From positions 1-64,000 of the forward strand of contig JAAFJL010000004.1 in assembly GCA_013298865.1 (NCBI GenBank): DNA of 64,000 nt. The letters are read 5' to 3'. Within the stretch, counting starts at the first letter, position 1. Each line of letters begins with the position of its first letter. This DNA is from Cytophagales bacterium (GTDB lineage: Bacteria; Bacteroidota; Bacteroidia; Cytophagales; Spirosomataceae). Below are positions 27,048 to 35,870 of the stretch, piece after piece. A program made the translations under genes and the position numbers. Below the pieces are notes generated by a model. It saw only the letters and a list, made by a program, of their open reading frames with translations. It was not told where the DNA came from and did no database searches.

Positions 27048-27755
27048 ATGAAAAAGAGATATTTATACTTCTTACTACTTAGTTTTTTACAAACTACTTG
27101 TACTGAAACTAAAGAATGCTGTGGTCCAAATCTTAGTGGAATTAATTTAGATTCTCCATTTTTCCCGACTGAAGATTTGGGTTTTTATACGATTTATGAT
27201 GTAGTCGAAACAAACTATGCCTTGACGAGTCCGACAGTTGTAAAAAAATATCAATTAAAAGAACAAATTCAATCAACTTTCACAGATTCAGAAGGTGGAA
27301 AAAGTGTCAGAATTGACCGATACCGAAGAAATGATGCTCAGGCAGAATGGAAAATTGACACTGTTTTTACTGCAAAAAAAGTGGTTGATAAAGTGACTAA
27401 AACGGAGAACAATCAAACCTTTGTAAAATTGATTTTTCCATTCAGAGAAAACCTAAAATGGGATGGAAATCTTTACAATAATGTTGGGAAAGACGATTAT
27501 GTGTTAAAAAATGTTTATTTACCTTTTAAAATTGATACCAAACAATTCGACAATACCGTTACTGTTTTACAACAAAATGATTCTACATTAGTTGATTTAA
27601 AAAAGCGAACAGAGGTATATGCTAAAGGTGTTGGAGTGATTTTTAGAGAAAAAACTTCTTTGTTTTATTGCGACAAACCAGAGTGTGTTGGTAAAGCAAA
27701 AATTGATTTTGGTACACGCTACATTCAAACAATTAATAGTTATGGAAAAGAATAA
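27048..27755 (+). CDS. lipoprotein of unknown function
   Basis: 235 residues. The N-terminal hydrophobic segment ends FLQTTC, a plausible lipobox giving a lipid-anchored Cys. The mature part is beta-rich (YTIYDVVETNYAL, VKLIFPFRENLKWDGN, YAKGVGVIFREKTSLFYC) with four cysteines, two of them in the pair ECCG. No known family. It directly precedes the subtilase gene and may be cotranscribed. Confidence 0.6.
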   Translation: MKKRYLYFLLLSFLQTTCTETKECCGPNLSGINLDSPFFPTEDLGFYTIYDVVETNYALTSPTVVKKYQLKEQIQSTFTDSEGGKSVRIDRYRRNDAQAEWKIDTVFTAKKVVDKVTKTENNQTFVKLIFPFRENLKWDGNLYNNVGKDDYVLKNVYLPFKIDTKQFDNTVTVLQQNDSTLVDLKKRTEVYAKGVGVIFREKTSLFYCDKPECVGKAKIDFGTRYIQTINSYGKE

Positions 27756-27756
27756 T

Positions 27757-29403
27757 ATGACTCGTAAAATTTTATTTTTAGTTTTTGCCTTGAGCCTATT
27801 TTTAGGAGAAAATACCTTTGCACAAGGTGTCGCTCGGAAATATTTAGTTTTGTTGAAAGACAAAGCTAACAGTCCATTTAGTACCTCGAAACCAACAGAT
27901 TTTCTATCTGCTCGTTCTATCGACCGTCGAAAAAAGCAAAATATTCCTCTCATTTCCAGAGACTTACCCGTGAATCCAACTTATGTTTCTGAAATGAAAA
28001 AAGTGGGAGCTAAAATTACTTTTACGTCAAAATGGATGAATGCCGCTTTGGTAGAAGCAGATTCGTCCGTACTCAAAAAAGTACTTGCCCTCAGTTTTGT
28101 AAAAGGAATTGAAGGAAATATTGCCCTTAATTTGGGGGCAAATGGGACAAGAACTTCTTATAAATTTGAAACAGAATCTGCAAATTTCGACTATGGTAAA
28201 GCTGATACCCAGATAAAAATGCTGAAAGCTAATTTAATGCACGACCAGGGGTATCGTGGCGAAGGAATGATGATTGGTGTATTAGATGCTGGTTTTTTGA
28301 ATGCGAATAAAATTCCTTGTCTGAAAACGTTATTTGATGAAAAACGAGTCGTTGGCACTTTTGATTTTGTGGCAAATGAAAAGAATGTTTACGAAGATGA
28401 TACGCATGGTACGCACGTTCTGAGTTTAATGGCGGCATCTCTCGATGGACAGATGTTAGGAACTGCACCGAAGGCTTCATATTTACTATTACGGTCTGAA
28501 GATGCTTTTACTGAAAAACTAATCGAAGAAGCAAACTGGCTTTTTGCTGCAGAGTACGCTGATAGTGTGGGAGTTGATATGATTAATTCATCGTTGGGTT
28601 ATAGTGAATTTGATTATACGCTGACCAATCATAAATACAAAGACATGAACGGTAATACGACCATCGCTGCAAAAGCCGCAGATTGGGCGGCAGCTACTGG
28701 GATTGTTTGTGTGGTTAGTGCTGGGAATGAAGGACTTAGCCCATGGCGATATATTGCTACTCCAGCAGATGCCGATTCTATTATTACAGTTGGTTCTGTG
28801 AATAAAAGTCAATTTCCCGCTCCTTCAAGCTCGATTGGACCTTCTGCGGATGGTCGTATAAAGCCTGATTTATCTGCAATGGGCGAAGGTGCAACCATTG
28901 GAGATACCCAAGGAAGTATTTCGAGTGGCAGTGGAACATCGTATTCATCACCATTATTATGTGGCTTTATTGCAGGTTTTTGGCAAGCAAATCCGAAATT
29001 AACTGCTATGCAAGTGATTGATGCCATGCGGAAATCTGGAAGTCAATATACCAAACCAGATGCAAAATTGGGCTACGGAATTCCTGATTTTGTTCGTGTC
29101 CAAAAAGTATTGGGTATTACTGTACCAGAAACTATTGTTCCTTTGGGAAATGAACCTTCAGAAAATCGAACGTTTGTTGTGTTGCCAAATCCTTTTCAGG
29201 GAAATGCCGTTCTTTCTATAAAGAATTACGATGGTAAACCCGTTGCTCTGACAGTAACAGATATTTTAGGCAAAAATATTTGGACAGGTACAGTTAATGA
29301 AGAGAAACAGTCGCTTCCTTTTCAGAATTTCAAATCGGGACTTTACTTCCTAAAGGCTGAAAGCAATAAAGGAACGGAGGTTATCAAAATCATGAAAGAA
29401 TAA
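27757..29403 (+). CDS. S8 subtilisin-like serine protease with T9SS sorting domain
   Basis: 548 residues from ATG 27757, the start giving a clean signal peptide (ILFLVFALSLFLGENTFAQ). ATG 27742 is possible and would overlap the upstream gene. The propeptide is followed by a subtilase domain with Asp177 (IGVLDAG), His217 (DDTHGTHV) and Ser395 (GSGTSYSSP). The last ~75 residues form a type IX secretion C-terminal domain: LPNPFQGNAVLSI, LTVTDILGKNIW and GLYFLKA. The protein is therefore expected to cross the outer membrane by T9SS and be released or surface-attached. Role: extracellular proteolysis. Confidence 0.92.
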   Translation: MTRKILFLVFALSLFLGENTFAQGVARKYLVLLKDKANSPFSTSKPTDFLSARSIDRRKKQNIPLISRDLPVNPTYVSEMKKVGAKITFTSKWMNAALVEADSSVLKKVLALSFVKGIEGNIALNLGANGTRTSYKFETESANFDYGKADTQIKMLKANLMHDQGYRGEGMMIGVLDAGFLNANKIPCLKTLFDEKRVVGTFDFVANEKNVYEDDTHGTHVLSLMAASLDGQMLGTAPKASYLLLRSEDAFTEKLIEEANWLFAAEYADSVGVDMINSSLGYSEFDYTLTNHKYKDMNGNTTIAAKAADWAAATGIVCVVSAGNEGLSPWRYIATPADADSIITVGSVNKSQFPAPSSSIGPSADGRIKPDLSAMGEGATIGDTQGSISSGSGTSYSSPLLCGFIAGFWQANPKLTAMQVIDAMRKSGSQYTKPDAKLGYGIPDFVRVQKVLGITVPETIVPLGNEPSENRTFVVLPNPFQGNAVLSIKNYDGKPVALTVTDILGKNIWTGTVNEEKQSLPFQNFKSGLYFLKAESNKGTEVIKIMKE

Positions 29404-29428
29404 GCATTTTTTAGGTATTAGGCATTTT

Positions 29429-29509
29429 TTTAGGTATAAGGTTGTAAAATTTTATCGCTAAATTCTTCTACAAATTCTACGACCTCATACCTACAACCTA
29501 ATACCTAAA
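29429..29509. repeat. long-armed inverted repeat between convergent genes
   Basis: TTTAGGTATAAGGTTGTA (29429-29446) pairs with TACAACCTAATACCTAAA (29492-29509) at 17 of 18 positions, with a 45-nt loop. Shortened copies of TAGGTATTAGG lie on either side. It probably ends both convergent transcripts and resembles REP-like intergenic repeats. Confidence 0.55.
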
Positions 29510-29528
29510 AATTTATACCTAAAAATTT

Positions 29529-30140
29529 CTACATTTCTAAGAGTTTTTTCAAGTCCATTGATTTAACAATTTCTTGCAAAGACTCGGTACTTTCAATGTT
29601 TGAGGCTTCGATATTGATTAAAAAACGGTCATTAATTACAGCCGTTAATGTGCCTCGTTTTTCTTTTTTCTTGAAATCTTCCCAGCCTTTCATTCCTTCT
29701 TGGTCAAATTTCACACTACCAATGTGTTCGGTATCATTGTCCACTGAATAGCCAGAACTTAGCATGGTGGTTGCCATCGACAGTACTCCAAAAGCAGCAT
29801 TATAATCCATTAGAGATACATTTAATTTGGAATCACCTTTACTAAACCTCTGATTAGCAACAGAATATGACATTCCCATGGCATTTACGGATTCGCCCGA
29901 AGGTTCGCCATCTTTCTCGAAATTACTCACCGATGATGGCAAATACGCTTGTAAATCTTTGTAAGGAATTGCCACAGTGTCGCCTTTTGCTTGCCGTTCC
30001 TTCATTTTATCGCTTGACTGCTGGGTAGTTTTCTCTAAGTTTGTAACTGTTTCTACTACATTAGCAGCTTCCCGAATTTTTCCGCAAGACCAAATTAAAC
30101 TTACAGATAGCAGGATTAGGAGGATTTTTAGAATTTTCAT
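29529..30140 (-). CDS. lipoprotein of unknown function
   Basis: 203 residues. The signal sequence ends in the lipobox LIWSC. A short coiled-coil-like helix follows (REAANVVETVTNLEKTTQQS), then a globular part beginning YLPSSVSNFEKDG. Phrases such as YSVANQRFSKGDSKLNVSLMDYN and the ending LQEIVKSMDLKKL recur in uncharacterised Bacteroidota lipoproteins. No active site is seen. It is convergent with the subtilase gene and stands alone. Confidence 0.6.
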   Translation of the reverse strand: MKILKILLILLSVSLIWSCGKIREAANVVETVTNLEKTTQQSSDKMKERQAKGDTVAIPYKDLQAYLPSSVSNFEKDGEPSGESVNAMGMSYSVANQRFSKGDSKLNVSLMDYNAAFGVLSMATTMLSSGYSVDNDTEHIGSVKFDQEGMKGWEDFKKKEKRGTLTAVINDRFLINIEASNIESTESLQEIVKSMDLKKLLEM

Positions 30141-30380
30141 AAAATTTGTGATTGAATAAGCCTAAAAATCCGAAAATTTGAGTTTCAGTTTTATGACTTG
30201 TTAGAAAAAATTAAGTTGTTTAAAATTCATAAAGTTTCGTCACAAAATCATTACCAATTACTCAATATGAGAACCGTATCCTAAATTTTGAATTTTCTGA
30301 AAATTAACGCTCACTGCAAACTAATTTTACAAAAAATCAGTTGAAACTGTAATATAAAATCTTTTAAACTCAAAAATACA

Positions 30381-30797
30381 ATGGTAAAAATAACGCCAAT
30401 TTATACAGCAGAAGCCACCAATTCGGGTGGAAGAAAAGGTCATGTAACGTCATCAGACGGGATTCTTGACATGGATGTTTCTATGCCTTCTGCCATGGGT
30501 GGACATGGTGGCAAAACCAATCCAGAACAATTATTTGCCGCAGGTTATGCCGCTTGTTTCAACGGTGCAGTTGGAGCTATGGCAAAAGGAAGAAATATTG
30601 CTGGGGCAGAAATTACTGCAAAAGTTACTATCGGGAATGACCCCGCAGGTGGATTTGCTTTAGCTGTGGCGTTGCACGGAAATTTCCCGAATCTTTCTGC
30701 GGAAGAAGCTCTTTCTGTTATGGAAGATGCTCATTCGGCTTGCCCGTATTCAAAGGCAACCCGTGGAAATATTGAAGTTGCTCTTTCGGCTAATTGA
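30381..30797 (+). CDS. ohr: organic hydroperoxide resistance protein (Ohr)
   Basis: A 138-residue Ohr/OsmC thiol peroxidase that reduces fatty-acid and other organic hydroperoxides in the cytoplasm. The two redox cysteines are Cys59 (YAACFNGA) and Cys121 (HSACPYSKATRGN), in the Ohr arrangement; the latter motif separates Ohr from OsmC. Other family residues are GRKGHVTSSDG and TNPEQLFAAGYA, whose Glu49 is usually catalytic. No OhrR/MarR regulator is adjacent. A shared terminator separates it from htrA. Confidence 0.93.
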   Translation: MVKITPIYTAEATNSGGRKGHVTSSDGILDMDVSMPSAMGGHGGKTNPEQLFAAGYAACFNGAVGAMAKGRNIAGAEITAKVTIGNDPAGGFALAVALHGNFPNLSAEEALSVMEDAHSACPYSKATRGNIEVALSAN

Positions 30798-30845
30798 TTT
30801 TCGATGTTTGTTTTTCGATGCTCGATTTTCGTTTTTCGCAAAAAT

Positions 30846-30879
30846 AAAAAGCCCTTTAGCAAATGCTAAAGGGCTTTTT
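30846..30879. terminator. bidirectional intrinsic terminator
   Basis: A perfect 15-bp stem (AAAAAGCCCTTTAGC, 30846-30860, with 30865-30879) and an AAAT loop, between ohr and htrA, which are convergent. Repeated TTTTCGATG-like words flank it. Confidence 0.88.
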
Positions 30880-30912
30880 ATCTCTGATAATCGAACATCG
30901 AGAAAAGGAAAA

Positions 30913-32412
30913 CTATCGAATGAAATCTCTAAAGTAATATTTAGAACCTGGCTCTTGTGGAATTGTTCCTTCAAAAGTTACTCTTCCTCTTCTTCCATTT
31001 AACATTTCTGCAACTTCTTTCGGAGAACTTACTACTTTATCATCAATCTTCGTGATTACAAATCCCACAGGCACATTATTGGCTTCTAACATTCCACCTT
31101 CTATAACTTCCGTTACTTTTACACCGCCTGATATTTTTAATTTACTACGCTCTGTATCAGACAGTTCGCCTAATTTTCCACCTAAACTTTCAATTTTAAC
31201 TACGGCATTTGACTCACCTTTTACGATTCCTGTATTTCCATCTCTGTTTTTCAGAATTACATTAAAATCTTTCGTTGCACCATCACGATTTACAGTTACT
31301 ACAACTGTTTCACCTGGACGTTTACGACCTACTATTTCCATTAATTTAGATGAACTCTCTACTTCCATTCCATCTATTTTCATGATTACGTCATTTACTT
31401 TCAAGCCCGCAGTTTTTGCCGCACTATTTTCATTGTCAAACTCGCCAACGTAAACTCCTTTCGACACTTTCAAATCTTTTTGTTCAGCAATTTTAGCATT
31501 TACTTCTTGGATTTTTACTCCTAAGAAACCTCTTTGAACATTACCAAATTTGATTAAGTCCCCAGACACTTTTTTCACGATGCTTACAGGTACTGCAAAT
31601 GAATAACCTGCAAATTGACCTGTACGGCTATAAATTGCTGTATTAATTCCGATTAATTCTCCTTTCAAATTCACTAAAGCTCCTCCTGAATTTCCTGGGT
31701 TTACTGCGGCATCTGTTTGGATGAAAGACTCTAAAGGACGATCATTATTTTCGATGATATTCTGGCGACCTTTTGCCGAAACAATCCCTGCCGTAACCGT
31801 TGATTCCAGGTTGAAAGGATTCCCGACTGCCAAAACCCACTCTCCAACTCTGAGGGCATCAGAATCGCCAAAAGTCAAAAATGGTAAACCAGAAGCCTTA
31901 ATTTGAATTACTGCTAAATCCGTTGAAGGGTCTGTACTGATGACTTTTGCTTTCATTTCACGTTTGTCATTCAACATTACCGAAACCTCCTCAGCATCTT
32001 GTACTACGTGATTATTGGTTACGATATACCCATCTGCACTGATAATCACACCCGAACCCGAAGCCTCTTGTGCTTCTGGTTGTCCACCACGACGACGGCT
32101 TCCACCACCGAACGGATCACCGAAACCAAAGAAATCTTCAAATGGATCTCCTCCCTGACTTCTCGCCTGACGAGTTGACTTCGTTTTGATATGCACAACT
32201 GCTGGAGTAGTTTTTTCGGCTGCATACGTGAAGTCTCCTGGCACGCCCGAAAGAATTGGCGTATTATCTGAAACCAGACGAGTAAACGCTGATGGAGTAC
32301 TCGTAAAAACAGAATCGTTTGATGGTTTTTCAACAAAAAGTTTGTACGCTCCAAGCGTAGTAGCACTGCTCAAAATCCCGACCAATGCAATAGTTTTAAT
32401 GTTACTGTTCAT
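30913..32412 (-). CDS. htrA: Do-family serine protease/chaperone (DegP/HtrA)
   Basis: 499 residues. An N-terminal membrane anchor or signal (IALVGILSSATTLGAYKLF) places the protein in the periplasm. The trypsin-like domain has the triad His135 (TNNHVV), Asp165 (STDLAV) and Ser242 (NPGNSGGAL). A Gly/Arg-rich loop (residues 86-112, with FFGFGDPFGGG) corresponds to the LA loop that controls oligomer state. Two PDZ domains follow: RGFLGVKIQEV ... GLKVNDVIMKIDG, and a C-terminal GFVITKIDDKVV ... LNGRRGRVTFEG. Its role is degrading or refolding misfolded envelope proteins. Confidence 0.94.
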   Translation of the reverse strand: MNSNIKTIALVGILSSATTLGAYKLFVEKPSNDSVFTSTPSAFTRLVSDNTPILSGVPGDFTYAAEKTTPAVVHIKTKSTRQARSQGGDPFEDFFGFGDPFGGGSRRRGGQPEAQEASGSGVIISADGYIVTNNHVVQDAEEVSVMLNDKREMKAKVISTDPSTDLAVIQIKASGLPFLTFGDSDALRVGEWVLAVGNPFNLESTVTAGIVSAKGRQNIIENNDRPLESFIQTDAAVNPGNSGGALVNLKGELIGINTAIYSRTGQFAGYSFAVPVSIVKKVSGDLIKFGNVQRGFLGVKIQEVNAKIAEQKDLKVSKGVYVGEFDNENSAAKTAGLKVNDVIMKIDGMEVESSSKLMEIVGRKRPGETVVVTVNRDGATKDFNVILKNRDGNTGIVKGESNAVVKIESLGGKLGELSDTERSKLKISGGVKVTEVIEGGMLEANNVPVGFVITKIDDKVVSSPKEVAEMLNGRRGRVTFEGTIPQEPGSKYYFRDFIR

Positions 32413-32591
32413 ATATAAATAATTTATTTGGATTTATGTGAAAGCCCTTGCTCATGAGAGGCTTAATTTTCATTATGCTAATTTAACGTAAAAACGATTT
32501 GAGAGGTATTTAAGTTTACTCGTTTTTAACAAATTTTAACGAAAGAATTTTTCGATGATGGGTTTTCGATTTTCGATGTTGAGATAAAGAC

Positions 32592-32620
32592 AGAAGCCCA
32601 CGCTTTGGGCGAAGGCTTCT
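32592..32620 (-). terminator. weak hairpin downstream of hsp20
   Basis: AGAAGCC (32592-32598) pairs with GGCTTCT (32614-32620), with an inner CCCA/TGGG pair. On the minus strand only TCTTTAT follows, so termination would be modest. Confidence 0.4.
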
Positions 32621-32652
32621 AAAAAATTATTGCAATGATAATTTCCAAATTA

Positions 32653-33099
32653 TTAAGCTACTGCAATTTCTTTTACAGCAGGTTTTACTTCTTCTTGTTT
32701 AGGAACATTGATTGTCAAAATTCCGTCGGTATAAGTTGCACCAATGCCTTCAATTTCTACATTTTTAGGTAAATTAAAAGTACGTTGGAAAGACGTAAAG
32801 CTGAATTCTTTGCGAACAAATTTCTCTGTATTTTCTTCAGTTTTTTGTTCCTGATTTACCGAAATCGTCAGGCGATTTTCGTTCAAGCTCAATTTGAAAT
32901 CTTCTTTCTTTAAACCTGGGGCAGCGACTTCAATATGAAAAGCATTTTCAACATCTTTCACATTTACGGCTGGCAATGTATTGTATTGGCTGTGGGCAAT
33001 TTTGTTAGGTAACATGGCGTCAAAAGTTTTAAATAAATTGTTAAAATCGTTTCCAAATACTTGGTTTACTGCTGGCTGATTGAATCTTACAAGTCTCAT
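32653..33099 (-). CDS. Hsp20/alpha-crystallin small heat-shock protein
   Basis: A 148-residue cytoplasmic holdase chaperone. The alpha-crystallin domain runs from about residue 42 (LPAVNVKDVENAFHIEVAAP) through GLKKEDFKLSLNENRLTISV to FQRTFNLPKNVEIEGIGATY and GILTINVPKQEE, including the G-x-L motif (GILTI). The N-terminus has the usual short aromatic segment (FNNLFKTF). It is preceded by a Pnkp-like gene, 225 bp away, on the same strand. Heat induction is likely in the family, but no CIRCE-type site was seen. Confidence 0.92.
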   Translation of the reverse strand: MRLVRFNQPAVNQVFGNDFNNLFKTFDAMLPNKIAHSQYNTLPAVNVKDVENAFHIEVAAPGLKKEDFKLSLNENRLTISVNQEQKTEENTEKFVRKEFSFTSFQRTFNLPKNVEIEGIGATYTDGILTINVPKQEEVKPAVKEIAVA

Positions 33100-33324
33100 G
33101 ATATTATGTGTTTTAAGTTTTGAATTTTTGTTATGTCTTCATCTAAAACTGATTTCGTTTAGATGTTATGCCAATCTTCAAATCTTATACCATTTGGTTT
33201 TTAATGCCATTTTGTCTTATTTTTAACAATTTTAATAAAATTTAACTGCCATAATTACCGATTTTAATGAATCAAAGGCGTAAAACTGTCAGATTTAAGA
33301 ATTCAAGTTAAATCGAAAATCGAA

Positions 33325-34206
33325 TCAAAAATCTCCATAATTCACTTGCAAGCAGGGCAAACCCAAATCTAAACGCCATAAATCAACTACTTGGTTGCGG
33401 TCGTCCAAGACAAATTTCACAAAATATTTCCCTCTAATTTCAGCCTCAAAAAGTTCTTTTTTCACGATAGAATCCTTTCGTTGGTCACCCGCTTTTCGCA
33501 TGAATAATTCATCGTAAGGAATTCTATTATATGCCAACCAATTGGTTGTTGGGCTTCTAAAATTTTCATCTCGCCCCGACATTAAAACGATTTTTACCCC
33601 TAATTGATGATACGTTTTCACGATTTCTGCAATAGGTAAATTGATTAAATCTTGTTCACATTTACTGGCATCAAAAGGGCTTCGGTCTTTGATAATTGCC
33701 AACGTGCCATCAATATCACAAATAATTACGGGCGGTAAAGTATCGTCCTGTTCCTGATAATGTGGACCACGTTCGTCTTGAAGAATATGTTGTTTATACA
33801 TCTTCATAATAACATTATCGCCCACTTTTTTCTCACGGGTTTTGTCTCTTTCCAAACATTCTTCCAAGGTCGTTTCCATTTCCTTGAACTGAATTTGCAC
33901 TTTTTCGCCTGTTTCGTTACAATAATTATCCACCACTTGCCTGATGCGAGCAATTGACTTTTCTGATAAATTGGTATCATCAATCACGACGTGTTTACCA
34001 GCTTTTAGAGCCTCTACCAACATCATATCACGGACATTCGCCACAAATTTTTCATTGGGAAAACTATGGGCAGAGTTATCCAACATCGCACGGAGTTCGT
34101 CTTTGTTGAGGCGTTTCCAAGCGTGTGGATTTTCGGCTAAAATATTTTTGGCATACGTGGACTTTCCGCTTGCTGGGAGACCCCGTAAAATTAAGATTGT
34201 TTTCAT
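33325..34206 (-). CDS. phage T4-type polynucleotide 5'-kinase / 3'-phosphatase
   Basis: 293 residues, collinear with T4 polynucleotide kinase-phosphatase. The N-terminal kinase has the P-loop GLPASGKS (9-16), NKDELR (34-39, the acceptor-binding Asp and Arg) and DDTNLS (76-81). The C-terminal HAD phosphatase has DIDGT (164-168, nucleophile Asp164 and acid Asp166), SGRDE (210-214) and LDDRNQVV (267-274). It ends in GDF like the phage enzyme. Such enzymes heal RNA ends so a ligase can rejoin them. No RNA ligase gene is in the window. Alternative annotation 'AAA kinase with HAD domain' describes the same thing. Confidence 0.87.
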   Translation of the reverse strand: MKTILILRGLPASGKSTYAKNILAENPHAWKRLNKDELRAMLDNSAHSFPNEKFVANVRDMMLVEALKAGKHVVIDDTNLSEKSIARIRQVVDNYCNETGEKVQIQFKEMETTLEECLERDKTREKKVGDNVIMKMYKQHILQDERGPHYQEQDDTLPPVIICDIDGTLAIIKDRSPFDASKCEQDLINLPIAEIVKTYHQLGVKIVLMSGRDENFRSPTTNWLAYNRIPYDELFMRKAGDQRKDSIVKKELFEAEIRGKYFVKFVLDDRNQVVDLWRLDLGLPCLQVNYGDF

Positions 34207-34505
34207 GGTCGTTTTTTTGAAAGAACGAAGTTATGTTACAATAATTTCATTAACTAAAGAATGGGAATTCAATAAAGGAGAGTACGAACAAATGCAGATT
34301 CCTTAAAGCAATTCTATCCATTAATATTATCAAAATTTTATTATTTATTAACTAAATTAGTAATACTTTTATTTGTGTTTATAATACTGATTTACTTTTA
34401 CTTCTCGGAATGTTTTTTGTCAAAAAAATAATGTAGAAATTGATTAAAAGCAAACCTAATTAACTGGTAATTAAAGGTTTAAAATATAATTTAAAACTTC
34501 ACAAA

Positions 34506-35774
34506 ATGGACAAAAAACGCAGGCAAATTTTGAAATTAAGTGGTTTAGCCGCTTTCGGAATATCATCAAATGTGAATTTGAGTGGATCATCATCCTCAGT
34601 ATTGCCAGATTTGAAAGAAACAAATTTAGAAGAACCAAAATTGAGTATCATTGGGAAATATGGTGAATGGGCTACGCAGCTTAGAGGAAAACAATTACCA
34701 AAATTTTCATTCAGAAGCGGTAAGTTTAACGACTTAAAAGCATGGCAGAAACTTGCTAAAAACCAAACGATTGAGCGAATGGCTATTCCAGAAATTGCTG
34801 GTTTGCCAAAAGTGAAGGTGGTAGAAACCATGACTTATGACGGGCTACATATTGAAAAACTAACATGGCAATTGCCTTATGGACGACCAACAGAAGCCAT
34901 TATCTTAAAACCACTCAATGCGAAAGGAAAATTACCAGCCGTACTTGGTTTTCACGATCATGGGGGTGATAAATATTTTGGAATACATAAAATAACAAAG
35001 ACTTCCGACGTTCAGCATCCTTTGATGAAAAAAGGGCAAGAAATCTCTTATGAAGGAACTGCTTGGGCAAATGAATTAGCAAAAAGGGGCTATGTTGTCT
35101 TGGTTTCAGATGCTTTTGCCTTCGGAAGTCGTAGGGTCATGATGGAGGATATTCCTGAATATAATCGTGAAGGTTTGACAGATAAAGACCCTGATAATCC
35201 CGATAATATTAAGGCGTATAATGTTTGGGCAAACCATCACGAGCAAACGATGTCGAGGTCACTTTTTAGTGCGGGTACAACTTGGCCTGGGGTATTTTTT
35301 GCCGAAGACAAAAAGGCTTTGGATATTCTCTGTGCAAGAGAAGATGTTGATAATGAACGAGTTGGATGTTGTGGACTGTCGGGTGGTGGTTTACGAACGG
35401 TTTTTATGGGAGGTTTAGACACTCGAATAAAATGTGCCGTTCCAGTAGGATTTATGACGACTTGGAATGATTTTGCCCTCAATAAATCCTTCACACATAC
35501 GTGGATGACTTACGTTCCATTGCTTCCAAACGAACTGGATTTCCCTGAAATTTTAGGATTAAGAACGCCATTGCCAACCTTAGTTTTGAATGATACGAAC
35601 GATAATTTATTTACGCTTTCAGAAATGGAAAAAGCAAGTGATATTTTGAAAGAAATCTATAAAAAAGCAGGTGCTGAGGATAAATATAAATGCAGTTTTC
35701 ATCCAGGTCCTCATAAATTCGACAAAAAAATGCAGGCAGAAGCGTTTGATTGGTTTGATAAATGGTTGAAATGA
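34506..35774 (+). CDS. exported alpha/beta-hydrolase (dienelactone hydrolase / acetyl-esterase type)
   Basis: 422 residues. The N-terminus KKRRQILKLSGLAAFGISS is Tat-like, with twin Arg (though not a perfect SRRxFLK). The hydrolase core shows AVLGFHDHGGDKYFG (HGG oxyanion region), GYVVLVSDAFAFGSR, GCCGLSGGGLRTVF with nucleophile Ser292, and a late PGPHKFDKKM carrying the likely catalytic His. LVLNDTNDNLF may supply the acid. This pattern fits the Abhydrolase_7 group of Bacteroidota, often acting on ester decorations of plant polysaccharides. It is convergent with the FG-GAP lipoprotein and close to a SusCD pair, which supports a polysaccharide link. Confidence 0.78.
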   Translation: MDKKRRQILKLSGLAAFGISSNVNLSGSSSSVLPDLKETNLEEPKLSIIGKYGEWATQLRGKQLPKFSFRSGKFNDLKAWQKLAKNQTIERMAIPEIAGLPKVKVVETMTYDGLHIEKLTWQLPYGRPTEAIILKPLNAKGKLPAVLGFHDHGGDKYFGIHKITKTSDVQHPLMKKGQEISYEGTAWANELAKRGYVVLVSDAFAFGSRRVMMEDIPEYNREGLTDKDPDNPDNIKAYNVWANHHEQTMSRSLFSAGTTWPGVFFAEDKKALDILCAREDVDNERVGCCGLSGGGLRTVFMGGLDTRIKCAVPVGFMTTWNDFALNKSFTHTWMTYVPLLPNELDFPEILGLRTPLPTLVLNDTNDNLFTLSEMEKASDILKEIYKKAGAEDKYKCSFHPGPHKFDKKMQAEAFDWFDKWLK

Positions 35775-35784
35775 TTTTTGATTC

Positions 35785-35819
35785 AACTTCCCGAAAGTTA
35801 TTTTTACTTTCGGGAAGTT
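35785..35819. terminator. terminator-like hairpin between convergent genes
   Basis: A perfect 14-bp stem: AACTTCCCGAAAGT (35785-35798) and its complement at 35806-35819, loop TATTTTT. It lies 11 nt after the esterase stop; it can serve both the esterase and the FG-GAP gene ending at 35871. Confidence 0.75.
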
Positions 35820-35870
35820 CCTACAAGTCAAAATTGGTCTATTTGTATAAAGTGTCAAAGTAGAACTACC

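Noticed and set aside
30727-31002. Plus-strand ORF overlapping the ohr end
   Set aside because: It runs through the strong terminator hairpin and into the antisense of htrA.
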